Shown: piece by piece, positions 1-11,785 of the stretch
Layout of the letters: each line of letters begins with the position of its first letter
How positions within the stretch are numbered: position 1 is the stretch's first letter
DNA from: Malaya genurostris
Lineage: Eukaryota > Arthropoda > Insecta > Diptera > Culicidae
Reading direction: 5' to 3'
Assembly: GCF_030247185.1 (NCBI RefSeq)
Contig: NC_080572.1
Location: 156,305,080 to 156,369,079 of the forward strand
Length of the DNA stretch: 64,000 bases
The notes under the pieces: generated by a model
What the model saw: only the letters and a program-made list of their open reading frames with translations
What the model was told of the DNA's origin: nothing
Database searches by the model: none
Position numbers and translations under genes: made by a program

Positions 1-557
1 AGCAATACCCGCTACGTTTCTATGTACCAGGAGTATGTTAGGCCCAAAGCTCAAGATTTTAACAACCTTATTCTTGAGATATTCTCTTTCCTGTAGCATC
101 AAAGAGTCGAAACTGACAAACTTTCCTTCTATTCGTTGATAAGCTATTGCACATTGCAGCAACAAAATCTTGGGCTTATCTACACGAGACAACATTTGTC
201 TATGTACAACATTTTTGGAAAAAACGACACCACCCACTATCTGACTCTCGTGGCGCTTACCACCCGGTACTTTTTTGAAGAAAACGTAATTGCGAATATC
301 TATTGCATCGACTAATCCACAAGATTGTGGCCGAACCGTATTCGCTGCTCCTGCAGCAATTGGAATCAATGTTTTTATCCAAGACGGATCCAGATTCTCG
401 CTTTGAAGAAGTTGATTAAGTAAAACTTCTTCATGATCACAGAACGATTCCAATAGAGCCTTTGCCCCTGATGAACATAGCCAAGAGTTTTTCATTTCAA
501 TTTCACGATGTATAGAAAACGGCATGCAAATATCCAATACACTTGGGGTTACAACTT
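1..557 (-). CDS. fab1: PIKfyve / Fab1 phosphatidylinositol-3-phosphate 5-kinase, one internal exon (chaperonin-like region), partial
   Basis: Reading the minus strand from 557 to the window edge gives about 185 uninterrupted codons with no stop. The product contains WIKTLIPIAAGAANTVRP, then KKVPGGKRHESQIVGGVVFSK, then LLLQCAIAYQRIEGK and LMLQEREYLKNKV. This order and spacing matches the TCP-1/chaperonin-like domain of PIKfyve/Fab1, the endosomal kinase that makes PI(3,5)P2; the PGGK and LQEREYLKN blocks are characteristic. The 5-prime edge is a good splice acceptor: pyrimidine-rich sequence ending in AG at 558-559, entering the frame two bases before a GTT codon. The exon is open to the left edge, so the kinase domain should lie outside the window and the FYVE/DEP exons should lie to the right across a long intron; I could not find them. 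No ATG start is expected in an internal exon. It is probably the only functional host coding sequence here. Confidence 0.85.
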
Positions 558-2914
558 CTAGAATAGAAATGCAAATAGTTATTTGTTATAAAAAGCGAGT
601 GATACAGTTTAGTTTTGATGTGAAGTAGTTTAGTTGTATTTAGCATATAAGACTCTGTTATTATAAATTCAATACCTTTTTTGCTGGTAATTATTTTTTG
701 CCGAGCAACATAATTTTGCTAATTTGAAAAAGATTATCTAAACACATTAAAATAACTTTTTGTTTTTTTCTTACTTTATGGTCTACTCCTGCCGAGGGTG
801 AGGCTTACTAGGCTCCTTCGAACGAACTACTCTATGGGGCCAAAATGAACACTATTAACGAAAGAAAAAACCGGCCTATCACTGATAGGTTCCCTCCAGC
901 ATGTAACCCAAGCAATAAATTCCTTTACGGTTACCAATTTGCAATGGAAGATACGAGTATCTTCTATTGCAAGTTCGCCAGAGAATTTATCATTTAGGCA
1001 GGAAATGTGCTTCATCCGGTAACCAGTCATTCATTTGGTCGTAATCGTATCGGTATTTTGTCGTATCGTATCGGTATTTTGTCATCCTACCAACTGCTTC
1101 TGTGATTTTAATGTCTTCGTTAGTGAAGCATCGGAAAATTTCGTATTGTATCCGCTTCAGTATTAGCCCTGCTTTCCTATATAACCTTCTATGTCTGAAG
1201 CGGTACATACGATCATTACTTTAATTATATAGATATCGAAATGATTGGTCTACTAACACTAACTTCGTTTCTATCTTTGTCGATTTATTTTTCTGTATTT
1301 TTGTGCATTAGCACAAATGGATATGAACGATGATTGCTGAGTGAGTGGAGCACTAGTGTGGAGCTGAGTGAAAGCAACGAATGCCAGAGAAAATGCCAAG
1401 CATTCTACAACGCAATCTAAGAGAGGCTACATTTAACATGCAATCAAACTACTAAGTGTGTAAATCTTGGACGATTCTGTCCACGCTGTTGCATTATTAC
1501 GGGCCTCTATACATGAGAATAAACCCTCCTTGTATTTCATCCCACACCAAAACGCGACTATCCGCAATCAACCGATAAGGCCAATCAGATGCGTCTTTTC
1601 TCTTCGGCTTTGACTTAGTGTGCTGTTAGTGCATGTATCGATATGACTGTTCCAGCAAAATTCGTAGATCGACGATACACAAATTTGGATAATTGTTTAT
1701 TTCGTTGTTATGAAGAATAACAAACACTTCTAAATCTTCGTATTTACGGCCCCCTCGAAAAGTCCGAGCCCAGGGGAATTCCCCCTCCTCTCGGCGGCCC
1801 TGCCCAAAGATAACAAAGAGGACATGATTCCACTCCAAATATAAATATAGAGATAATACATATAGCAATCTATGCACACATACATACTACGATCATGGGA
1901 GATTTCATAAGTATATTTTATTTCTTCCACAGATCAGTGGGCATTATCCGTTCTGTCCTTTACCTTTGAAAAATATATCGAGTATTTTATTAATCCTAGT
2001 TCCGTTTAGAGCCATGGAGTTAGAGTAAGAAAGAAATAGGGTATTGTGAAAATGAAAACGACAACGTATTCTACAATCGACAACATTTAATTGTAACAAG
2101 AATCACATGTACGCTTGGAACTACTAGGTGTTATTGGATGAAATTGTCCACGTGAACCGTACTAACCGTACGTTTGCACTAAGCAGTACAATTTGAACTG
2201 CTCTGCACTGACGAGTCTAAGATGAAACCACAGACTAACAGACAGGACACCCAAATCTTTAATTATTTTAATCAAAAACATCCAGTCTGTCATCTCGACT
2301 GTGTTTGTTTTTTTTCATTTACTAACAGAGTTGCCATTCATACTGAATTATCTGTAATGTACTGATTTGTATACGTCCATGCGGATTTCAAGCATGATAC
2401 AGATTTAAAATATGTATTAAATTATTATTATTATGTAATATGCAAAAACTAAATACAGAATTATGTCTACTTCTCATCCTCCAACGTAATACAAAATCGA
2501 GCCCATGTTTTATTATGATATCTACTTGCTTCTGGTCTGCCGCTTCCTAATTTAGGGTCAAAAATTACCAACACAATCAAAAATAGCCTAGATGACTACA
2601 AATTCATTTTACATCAGGCCCGATAATGAACTTTTTAAACATTCCGTGCGAAAAATCAATTAGAGAAAAAAAATTACTGTATATGTATATGTATGTATAT
2701 ATGTATGTGTGAAACCAAGTTCAAGGTACTACCAGTGTATGCGAGAAGACTTACAATACATACGAATATGATTATCAGATAGCTTTCCTATAATTGCTGT
2801 TGTGAAGACCAAAATGGATTTTGAGGACCCGGTGCCTTCCAGCAAGAATAGCCATATAATAAAGAATTTCGCTATACCAGCTTAAACCCGCCTGATGGTT
2901 TGTTTGTTATAAGG
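558..2914. other. Intron-like, no confident gene
   Basis: AT-rich non-coding sequence following the PIKfyve exon on its 5-prime side. Two short minus-strand ORFs at 827-1208 overlap in different frames and resemble nothing I recognise. About 1735-1830 is a GC-rich patch unlike its surroundings and may be a tiny insertion. About 2160-2250 resembles the 261-bp repeat family seen at 26.98 and 36.3 kb (GCAGTACAATTTGAACTGCT followed by a CACTGACGA-type motif). Upstream PIKfyve exons may be hidden here, but none is evident. Confidence 0.4.
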
Positions 2915-3789
2915 GTGCGTCTTACTCATTTCAGACCTTCAGGGAGGAAACAACAGGGGCCACGTCCAAGGGCTTGATGACCCTTCCCCAGGCCAGTGCC
3001 AGTTTTAGTGCTCGTCTAGGATGTGGTGGGGTTTGACAGTGGGCTCTGTTAAACTTCTATAAAAAGCTGCAAATTTCCGCAAATAAGCTCTGCTATAGCG
3101 ACCGTGTGCCGCTCAAAGTGCACAAGCCCGATGCTCAACCTTTAAATTCCTACTCCATCTGTCCTAATATCAAGCCCTTATTCAAGGTGTCATGCGTCCC
3201 GTGCTGAGGAATTAATGGTTTGAGGGCTGGAAAAATTTCAAAACACTAGCGAAGTCAGGTGGGCCCCCATCAATATAGGGCTGTTCCCAAGTCTAATCCT
3301 GCTCGGTCGGGGGAATCCGTGCGAGAGGGTACTGAATAAACCCTCTACTCGTAGGAACAAAAATGGAATTAACTGTTAATCAAACAAACAACTAAAAGGA
3401 CGGAGAGGAGGTAAACCCCTTTGCGAGAAAGGGTTTGAGAAGATCTCCATCCGCTAAACCAAGCCTTACAAAACAACGTGACACTTCAGTGTAAACGGCT
3501 GAACGAGAACGCGAGCGCCGAAGAGCTAATTACGGCCATTAAATAGCAAGAAGGGGTGGACGTCGACCAGTCGTGATAGCAGGAGACGTCCAACGCATGG
3601 GGTAGCCGCCACACTAATCAGAGAGGACATGCGCGGCTAGAGGCCATCGCCAAGCTAGATGTGGTACTGGGGAACGGCTGCGCCAAAATTATCTTCCAGC
3701 GGAACGGAGTTGAGTCGTTTATCAACGTGACTTGTTGCAGTCCTGGTCTGGCCGGAGACTTAAACTGGAAAGTGGAAGATGGCTATACC
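2915..3789 (+). mobile_element. R1-type LINE, 5-prime part with degraded endonuclease domain
   Basis: The first ~600 bases look like a GC-richer leader or ORF1 remnant with stops in every frame. From about 3570, frame-corrected reading gives an apurinic endonuclease remnant: a VVIAGD block, then NAWGSRHTNQRGHARLEA, then LDVVLGN, FQRNGVESFI, and finally DLNWKVEDGYT just before 3790. The sequence resumes across the foldback insertion at 8049 with SDHLAIRYTIG, the histidine-containing end motif of the same endonuclease. At least one indel (near 3588) and several stops show this copy was dead before or since the insertion. R1-clade assignment comes mainly from the reverse transcriptase on the other side of the insertion. 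Confidence 0.7.
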
Positions 3790-4715
3790 TATTAGGGTGG
3801 GACAAAACATTGATTTCAGCTCCACCAAACTTTTCCTGTTCCTTTTGGGTCCCATAAGCACCATGCAAAATTTTAGCTCTATCGGAGAAACTATATTTTC
3901 GCGCCCGAGGTTTAAGGTTTGTTTGGGTTTAGTATGAAGAGATTTACTTTTTACAAAAAAATCGTCTAGAAATCAACCTATGAACTCTAAAAATCAATGC
4001 ATGCGTTATTTTAGTAGGAAATTTAACGAGGAAGAAAACTTTAGAAGACTGCAAAACAATCCGACGTTTGTAGAAAAAGTTATTAAAAGAAAACCGGCAC
4101 AAGGTCCAAACAATGGCTCATTCCTTAATAAATCTAGCACCACTGCTGCTAGTGATGGTAATATGATTTTGCTTTCTTTTATTATTTAATAACGGTGGAT
4201 TTGAGTTCTTTGATGTCTTTACAAAAGTTTCTAAGCTTATTATGAGAATTTTTTAAAGTGACAAGCCAGGTTCCATAACTCACTGTAAAGACACAAAAAT
4301 GTCTAACTTGTTTTTGGAATTTTCTACAATATTTTAGATAAACTCAAATCTAAAAACTTTGCCGAAGATATAAACTCTCTCTTACAGTTTCCCAAGTAGC
4401 ATGTTAAGTTGCTGTCCTGTATTTTTCGACCGATTGTGCAATTTATCAAGTTAGTTTATATATCTATTCTGATAACTGTTGTGTTATGGAAAAAGCGCAA
4501 TATTTTTGTGTTGTGCAACATATCTTCAAGTTCATCCGTTATTACGAACATTTATTCACAACGATTGTGAAACTGATCCCATCCCTCGATCCCATCACAA
4601 AGGCAGTATTAAAATCAGTGAAAAAACAATTGTGAAACTCGTGAGAACTACTACGTAATGTAAACAAGAAATGGAATGACGCTTACAAAAACCTGTTTTA
4701 ATCCACCTAGTGGTG

Positions 4716-6059
4716 TAATGATGCCTTTCTCATATCAATCAAACTATCATATATAATACTGTGGTATTCTTCAAAATTATTTTTCTTCGATTCTTAAAAG
4801 AATAATCGAAAAAGATTTGTTTGATCGTCTACTGATGAAAACTATCAATTGGAAAAGATTTGAGGTCGATTTAGAAAACTTTTTACGGTTTTTCGCTCTT
4901 TTCAGTGATGGTATAAAATGTTTAACACACTTTACCCTATATTTCCGGATCCGGAAGTCGGATCCGGATGAAATTCAGGAATTACGTATGGGACCACAGG
5001 ACCTTTCATTTGAACCTAAGCTGGTGAAAATCGGCCGCGCCATCTATGAGAAAAGTTAGAACACATATTTTCATTTTTTTGCACATTTTACCCCATAAAG
5101 TTAGTGCAAAAAACGTTACATACACACATACGCACACACACAGACATTTTGCATACTCGACGAACTGAGTCGAATGGTATATGACACTCGGCCCTCCGGG
5201 CCTCGGTTCAATCGTCGGTTTTCACAGTGATTGCATAACCTTTCTATATGAGAAAGGCAAAAAAAAAATTTTCTTCGATTCTTAAAAGAATAACCGAAAT
5301 CGGTTTGCTTGACCGTCTTCTGATAAAAACCATCAAATTGGAAAAGATTTGAGGTCGATTTAGAACATTTTTTAAGGTTTTTCCCCATTTTCAGTGTTGG
5401 TGTACAATTTTTAACACACTTTACCCTATATTTCCGGATCCGGAAGTCGGATCCGCATGAAATTCAGGAATAACGCATGGGACCACAGGACCTTTCATTT
5501 GAACCTAAGTTTGTGAAAATCGGTCACGCCATCTATGAGAAAAGTTAAAATACAGATTTTCTTATTTTTGCACATTTTACCCCATAACTCTCGAACCGGA
5601 AGTCGGATCCAAATAATATTCTGGAATTTTGTATGGGACCTCAAGACCTTTCATTTGAATCTAAGTTTGTGAAAATCGATTCAGCCATCTCTGAGAAAAG
5701 TTAGTGCACTTATTTTCACAATTTTTTGCACATTTTACCCCATAATTCCGGAACCGGAAGTCGGATCCAAATAATATTCAGGAATTTTGTATGGGATCAC
5801 AAGACCTTTCATTTGAATCTAAGTTTGTGAAAATCGGTTCAGCCATCTCCGAGAAAAGTTAGTGCAAAAAAATGTTACATACACACATACGCACATACAC
5901 ACACACATACACACACACACACACACACACATACACACACAGACATTTTGCGTACTCGACGAACTGAGTCGAATGGTATATGACACTCGGCCCTCCGGGC
6001 CTCGGTTCAAAAGTCGGTTTTCACAGTGATTGCATAACCTTTCTATATGAGAAAGGCAA
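4716..6059 (-). repeat. Interspersed repeat with GCCTTTCTCATA inverted ends and internal ~150-bp tandem units
   Basis: The left end is GCCTTTCTCATAT and the right end ATATGAGAAAGGC, in inverted orientation. Between them are repeated modules containing TTCCGGATCCGGAAGTCGGATCC-like boxes (positions about 4945, 5435, 5590, 5750), each followed by a conserved stretch including CCTTTCATTTGAA and GAGAAAAGTTA. Two terminal modules (5120-5262, 5935-6059) carry a TCGACGAACTGAGTCGAATG motif beside a CA/CACACATA microsatellite (5877-5945). The same family recurs in opposite orientation at 12787 and 16578. I know of no coding capacity; the reading frames through it are by-products of the repeats. Confidence 0.7.
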
Positions 6060-7500
6060 AACATGCAAACTTAATTTCTAATGAATAAGTTTCACATTTG
6101 ATTTTCAATACAACTGCTGTTAACACAAACATGGATCTTGTAAAATAATCTGCACATGAAAAATTATAATGCTACATATTGTAGAATTGATCTTTTGCGT
6201 TTATGTAATTGAAAAATCGACAACGAACTGCATTTTTATGGTGAAACATGTATTCGTACGGCCGAAATTTTCAAGCGCCTTTGAATTAATGCGTTTTCAA
6301 TAATTGTGCACCAATTACTGTGAAAATAACAGTCTATTATTTTCAATGAGAATCATCGGAATGGTGTTTAAAATACGTGTATTCGAACATTCTTAAAATT
6401 TTCAGACGATTTTGATCAAACTAATGTGTAATAAACCTGAAAAATCTCGAAATGAAATTTGCTTGAATACTTTCCAATATGGCATCGATGGTAACAGTGA
6501 GTTGAAAAGAAAATGGTTCACCCAACGTAATGACATATATTATCTAAATAACAGGAAACATGTTAAATATTTCGTAAAGAAATGCTCCACGTTTTGTTTT
6601 TTATCAGTTTCAATCTTCTAGTTGAATTAAACTACAATACAGTATAGTCATTTGTCTTAGAGGGCCCGACTTTTGTGATACGCACTGTAGGTATTATTTT
6701 GGTAAGTCCGTGTGCTGGAGTTGCAAAAACAAGTTGCACAAGCGGTAATATATAACTATGGGAGTAACTATGATGACATTAACTTTTCGTTCAACATCTT
6801 TGAAAAGTGATGTCAGGTCTGCTTATTTTTTCACGAGATGAGAACCGAATACAATTTATCTGATTGATTTTTGTTTTCATTGCGTATGTAATGCTGTATT
6901 CCTGCAACTTTTATGATAATAATGTCATGTCTGCAAGTTTTGCGTTCAATTCAAACAGATAAATCTTGCACAACTTTTTTGCAAGTTTTGAATTTTATAT
7001 CATTGTTTTTTCTAAAACTGAAGAAAACTGCACACACTGAGCTAAAAATTCATGAGGCAGCCAAAACTATGCGGACTCAGCAGAAACATATTTTTTACAG
7101 CGAGGTTATCAATTCGGCTAATCATTTTTTCCTTGCGGAGAGCATCAATCATTTCACTAATTTTTCTTCCACAAGAGATTTAAAGCAATTTCGATGTATA
7201 TTGTGTCCGCTACAATTATGACAGCCGTTTGGAAAGTTTTTGATATGTTGCACAAACTTCCGTTTCACATGACGATGTGAATTTTTTTGCAGAACTTTAG
7301 TGAAACATAAACAAGTTGGTGATTTACTGCACAATTGTTTTAGATGTACTTAAAGTTGTTCTACAGTGATTTTTTCGGTAGTATTGTGAAACTTAACAGT
7401 GATAAGTTGCACAACCAATTTTAAAATATGTAAAAATCTTTCTGAACATATCTAACATAAATAACATTTCTAAATCAATTGTAAAATATCTTGAAAGTTC
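6060..7500. other. Interior of the foldback element, no recognised gene
   Basis: AT-rich sequence between the nested repeat and the right inverted arm. ORFs of 60-100 codons exist (6412-6621 and 6913-7221 on plus) but have no motif I recognise and look random. Confidence 0.4.
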
Positions 7501-8048
7501 AATAAGTTAAATTTGCTACTTGGGTTAGGAGATATAAACGGTACTATTTTATGCTAACAAAAACATAATTTACATGACTTTTTTGTGTCTTTACAGAAAA
7601 GTTTGTCACTTAACAATAATCTTCATTCTCTGCTGAGTAAGTATCGTGAAGATATCAAACAACTAGGATCAACCGTTATAGCACATTAAAAGGAAGTCAC
7701 ATCATATTACTATCACTAGCAGCATTGGTGCTAGATATATTAAGTAATGAGCCATTGTTTGGACCTTGTGCCGGTTTTCCTTCAATAACTTTTTCTACAA
7801 ACGTCGGGTTGTTTTGCGGTCTTCTAAAGTTTTCTTCTGATCTCCAGTCGATTTTTTTTTTGTAAAAAGTGAATTTCTCCATACTAAATCCCATACAAAC
7901 TTTAAAACTCGGGCGCAAAAATATAGTTTCTCCAATCGAGTTAAAATTTTGCATGGCGCTTATGGCACCCAAAGGAACAGGAAGTTTAGTGGAGCGAGAA
8001 AATAACCTTTTTCATCTTTTTCCCATACAACCTTGTCCCACCCTAATA

Positions 8049-9918
8049 CACTTAGCGACCACCTAGCCATACGCTACACGATAGGTAGCCTAGCAAGGTA
8101 CAGTAGTAGGGGAAATGCCCCCGGAATCCGAGCGTGGAAGGTTGTCGTTTTCGACCGTGACACGTTCTTGCACTGGAGAACCACACAGCGTACTTAGATG
8201 GGGAAGATTTGGTAGCCGTCCTGACACGGGCGTGCAGCGCGACAATGCTGAGTAAGGCACGATCGTAGAATAACAGACGACCGGTCTACTGGTGAAACGA
8301 ACAAATTGCAGACCTTCGAGCGACCTGCTTAAGAGCCAGGAGAAGGATGCAAAGAGCTAGATCACCGGAGATAAAAGCAGTCAGGAAAGAAGCGTTCAAA
8401 GCGGCCAAGCTTGCTCTGAACAAGTCTATTCGAATAAGCAAAAAAGCCTGTTCTTATAATCTATGTCAGTATGCCAACTCCAACATATACGCGGATGATT
8501 ACAGGATGATTATCGCCAAAACGAGAGGGGTACTGGCTCCCCCTGAACGTAGTTCGGCGATGTTGAAGGATATTATAAGAGTCCTCTTCCCTCACCACGA
8601 CACGTCCCCGTGGCCGCCAGCACCACTACCAACAAACGATGTTGGCAGAGTGACGAACGAAGATTTGTTGTCAGCGGCAAGATCGCTCGACACTAAGAAA
8701 GCCCCCGGTTCAGATAGCATCCCAGACGCGGCTCTAAAGGTTGCTATTATCTCAAAACCGAACATGTTCAGGGAGGTCATGCAGAGATGTCTGGACGAGT
8801 ACACGTTCCCGGATAGTTGGAAAACGCAGAGATTGGTACTGTTACTGAAACCTGGAAAACCTCCTGGGGACCCGTCGGCATATAGACCAATCTGCCTGAT
8901 CGACACCACAGGGAAGCTCATGGACAGAATCATCCTGAACAGGCTAGCCCCGTTCATAGAGGAAGCGGTTGACTGTCTAACGAACAGTACAGATTCCTCA
9001 AAGGCAGGTCTACGGCGGATGCCATAAAATCGGTGGTAGCCACCGCGAAGGTCGCTATTTAACCCAAGTGACGTGGACTTCGTTACTTCGCGTAGAAACG
9101 CTTGACGTCAAAAACGCGTTCAATAGTGCTTGTTGGGCGGATATCACTGACTCCCTTCTTCGACTGGAAGTACCAGAAGGGCTGTACAAGATTCTGGAAA
9201 GCTCCTTTCAGAACCGGGTGTTGCTCTACGAGACCGAGGAAGGCTTACGCAGCATTACTATCACGGCCGGAGTACCACAGGGATCCATCCTGAGCCTGCT
9301 CCTGTGGAATATAATGTACGATGGCGTACTGAAGTTGAGGCTCCCCACGGGCGTCAAGAAAGTCGGGTTCGCGGACGACACCACGCTAGCAGTCTACGGA
9401 GAATCCATCGAAGAGGTCGAACTGAGCGCATCACACTCGATCAGCATAGTGGAAGACTGGTTGCGTAGCAGGAAACTACAACTAACGCAATGATGGTGGT
9501 AAACGACAGAAAATCAGAACAAGAGGCGTCGGCACATGCTGGTGATTACATAATCCCCTCTAAGAGATTATTGAAGCAATTGGGAGTGATGCTTGACGAC
9601 AAGCTCAGTTTCGGCAAGTACGTGGAATATGTCTGTAAACGTGCTTAAATGGCGGTAGCGGTGTTCTCGCGAATGATGGCTAATAAATAGCTCGCCGGTG
9701 CGTCTAGCAAACGCAGGTTACTGGCAGGAGTGGCAGTTTCGACCCTCAGGTACGGCAGCCCGGTATGGGCGTCGGCACTCCGGGTTGAACGCAACGCAAA
9801 ATTGCGTACCGCATGGTATCTGGAGACGCAGCCTGGTGACGTGCAGGATGCCTATTGGACTGCTCATCAAGAAAGACGCGAAATGCTACGATACGCGGAT
9901 GGACAGGAACGCCCGTAG
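8049..9918 (+). pseudogene. R1-clade LINE ORF2, endonuclease end plus reverse transcriptase, broken
   Basis: This continues the LINE interrupted at 3790. The first reverse-transcriptase block (8347-9027, 226 codons) has KKAPGSDSIPDAALK, LLLKPGKPPGDPSAYRPICL and IILNRLAPFIEE. After a frame change near 8990 the second block (9068-9493) has motif A LDVKNAFNSACW, motif B AGVPQGSILS and motif C FADDTTLAVYG, so the catalytic aspartates are still readable. A third block (to about 9918) has LKQLGVMLDDKLSF, then VFSRMMANK and LRYGSPVWA, the thumb-like segment typical of R1 elements. In-frame stops lie at about 9491, 9645 and 9688. The order and sequence style point to the R1 clade. It is inactive: frameshifts, stops and a 4.25-kb insertion. 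Confidence 0.8.
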
Positions 9919-11340
9919 AACTGCCAACGCAGCCTGGTCTACTGGATGTATGTGGCAGAGAAACTACACCAGAGAACCTAATCCAGAGGATGTGCCACAG
10001 CGAGGAGAACTAGAACGCAGTGTCGACCGCGAGCTCCCAGATCGCGGGAATCTTGCAGCGGCATTGGAGCGCAGAACAATAGGCAGCCGCAATCGACGGC
10101 CGCTAGAGAGGGATCAGCAAAAAAGCGTAGTCTTAATCCTTCGCCGGGGATTAGACGAGTGGATTGCGATGTAGCTCAGGTATGGATCGTCGGGGCGCCA
10201 GTGAACCAGAAGCCATCCTTCAACCGGAATCATTGGATCGACATAGACATCCTGCCGATCGATCCGTTCACGGATATCGGAAGCGACGGTTACGGGTGAA
10301 CTTCCATTGCCGGGAAATTCTTCGCCGGTGTAGGCTAGATCCTTCGTCGGGGACTAGCCGAGTAAAGCCAAAGCACCTAAGTCGAGTTGTCGAGGCGCCA
10401 GTGAACCGGAAGCTATGCTCTAATCGGAATCACCGGATCGACCACGGCGCTCCTTCGAGTGTCCCGGTGGCGTAACATGAATGGTTGGCGTCGGAAGAAA
10501 CTTCCTCCGCTGGAGAACTCTCTGTCGGTGGTAGCTAGATCCTTTGCCGGGGACTAGTCGAGGAGTCACAGCATCGAAGTTGAGCCATCGGGGCGCCAAT
10601 GAACCGGAAGCCACGCTCCAACCGGAATCACAGGATCACTCAGCACTCATTCAAGTGTCCCGGCTGGCAAAACAAGAGATTCGGTGTCGGGAGAAATTCT
10701 TTTGTCGGGGAGCTCTCCGTCGGCGTAGTCTAGATCCTTCGGCGGGAATTAGATGAGTAGATGACGACGTAACTCCGGTATGGATCGTCGGGGCGCCAGT
10801 GAACTGGAAGTCATCCTCCAACCGGAATCACTGGACTGACTCAGGCGCTGCCGTTCGAACCGTTCACGGATTTCGGGAGCGTCGGTCCTGGGGAAACTTC
10901 CATCGTCAAGGAACTTTTCCGTCGGTGTAGGCTAGATCCATCGTCGGGGATTAGCCGAGTAGTTCGTGACGTAAACCAGTCCTGTATCGTCGAGGCGCCA
11001 GCGAACCGGAAACTAAGATCCAACCGGAATTGCCGGACCGACCTCGACATCCTCCTGGTTGATCCCCTGTAGCGAAACGAGTGGCTCAAAATCGAGAGAT
11101 AAATGGCTCAAAAGTAGGAGAGAACGACACATACGTCCATGACGATGCATAAGTCCGGAAGGGTGCTTTGAGCACCGATAGCCTTCCACCCCGAAGTAAT
11201 ACTTTACGGTAGTTTCGGGGAGGTAGAGTTGAAGATCCAAGGTGTTTTAGTGGGTAGTTCCAATTAAACAGTGGTAGTCCTGAGAGTCCCACACTCTGTG
11301 CGTAAATGTATTTCACCTTACACAAAAAACACACAGTTCG
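9919..11340 (+). mobile_element. R1-type LINE distal coding remnant and 3-prime tail
   Basis: After the reverse transcriptase the sequence is GC-rich and stop-laden, with a degraded C-terminal region to about 10130. A tandem array follows (separate entry), then a tail at about 11090-11340 that includes a GGTGTTTTAGTGGGTAGTTC stretch, a GAGAGTCCCACACTCTGTGC stretch, and an A/C-rich end near 11320-11335. I take 11340 as the approximate 3-prime end of the LINE because unrelated LINE coding begins just after it. No target-site duplication could be checked at the 5-prime side. Confidence 0.55.
10130..11050 (+). repeat. Five tandem ~200-bp units in the R1 LINE 3-prime region
   Basis: A box close to TCGGGGCGCCAGTGAACCGG occurs at about 10188, 10388, 10588, 10788 and 10988, so the period is about 200 bp. 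Each unit also carries CCAACCGGAATCAC-like, GATCCTTCG(T/C)CGGGGA and TAGNCGAGTAG-like segments. The units are diverged from one another (roughly 70-85 percent by eye). The array is copied intact in the tandem duplication at 13921-14841. Confidence 0.8.
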
Positions 11341-11369
11341 TCGAGTACCGTTGAGTACCGTCCCATTAA

Positions 11370-11785
11370 CATGTTGCACACGTTGTGAAAAATTCTGGAA
11401 CTTGTTGTTAAATATCAGCTGATCAACTATTTGAACTCCAACAGTTTGCTAATACCGGAACAATCGGGATATCGTAAGGGTCACTCTTGTGAAACCGCTT
11501 TGAACCTAGTAATGGCAAAATTTAAGGAGAAAATCGAAGCCAAAGAGCGTGTTTTCGCTTTGTTCTAGGATCTGAAGAGAGCATATGAAACAATTTCAAG
11601 ACCTTTATTGTTGCAGACATTACGGCGTTTTGGCATCGGGAGAGTAGCACAGGAATGGTTTGAGAACTATTTATGTGGTAGATCTCAAAAGACTGTTTTT
11701 AACGATGTAGTGTCTAGTTCCCTCGGTAGTTCACTTGGTGTGCCTCAGGGAAGTGTGTTAGGTCCTATTATATATATATATTACT
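11370..11785 (+). pseudogene. LINE reverse-transcriptase fragment (Jockey/CR1-like), truncated at both ends
   Basis: Frame-corrected reading gives ILELVVKYQLINYLNSNSLL, EQSGYRKGHSCETAL, an LKRAYETISRPLLLQTLRRF block around motif A, WFENYLCGRSQKTVF, and LGVPQGSVLGPI (motif B), stopping at a TA-rich stretch at 11768. An in-frame TAG lies at 11567-11569 just before motif A. The catalytic FADD block (motif C) and everything beyond are missing, replaced by unrelated repeat sequence beginning TAGATGACCCGTCGAACTTC. The second copy is at about 15161-15576. This LINE differs from the flanking R1 element. Confidence 0.75.

Larger units (their letters stand above)
3792..8046. mobile_element. 4.25-kb foldback DNA element (TIR TTAGGGTGGGACAA, TA target duplication)
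   Basis: The ends are inverted copies: TTAGGGTGGGAC at 3792 and GTCCCACCCTAA ending at 8046, each flanked by TA (3790-3791, 8047-8048), as for Tc1/mariner-type insertion. Similarity between arms continues for at least 390 bp (3792-4180 against 7690-8046) and more weakly for about 700 bp per arm. The flanking R1 LINE reads across the insertion, which proves it moved into the LINE. No transposase is visible. Both arms keep a short open frame with the conserved segment NNPTFVEKVI followed by KPAQGPNNGS. The interior holds another repeat element (4716-6059) and anonymous AT-rich DNA. Which superfamily supplies the transposase is unknown to me. Confidence 0.8.

Noticed and set aside
827..1208. Candidate upstream PIKfyve exon from two overlapping minus ORFs
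   Set aside because: No similarity to FYVE, DEP or chaperonin-like regions; frames conflict and no convincing splice pairs.
5116..6064. Cys-rich and Val/Cys repeat ORFs on minus strand
   Set aside because: Come from the CACACATA microsatellite and repeat modules, present in the same frame only by repetition.
10164..11379. Arg-rich ORFs (both strands) in the 200-bp array, repeated at 13955-15170
   Set aside because: Frames change from unit to unit and follow GC-rich repeats; no domain seen.
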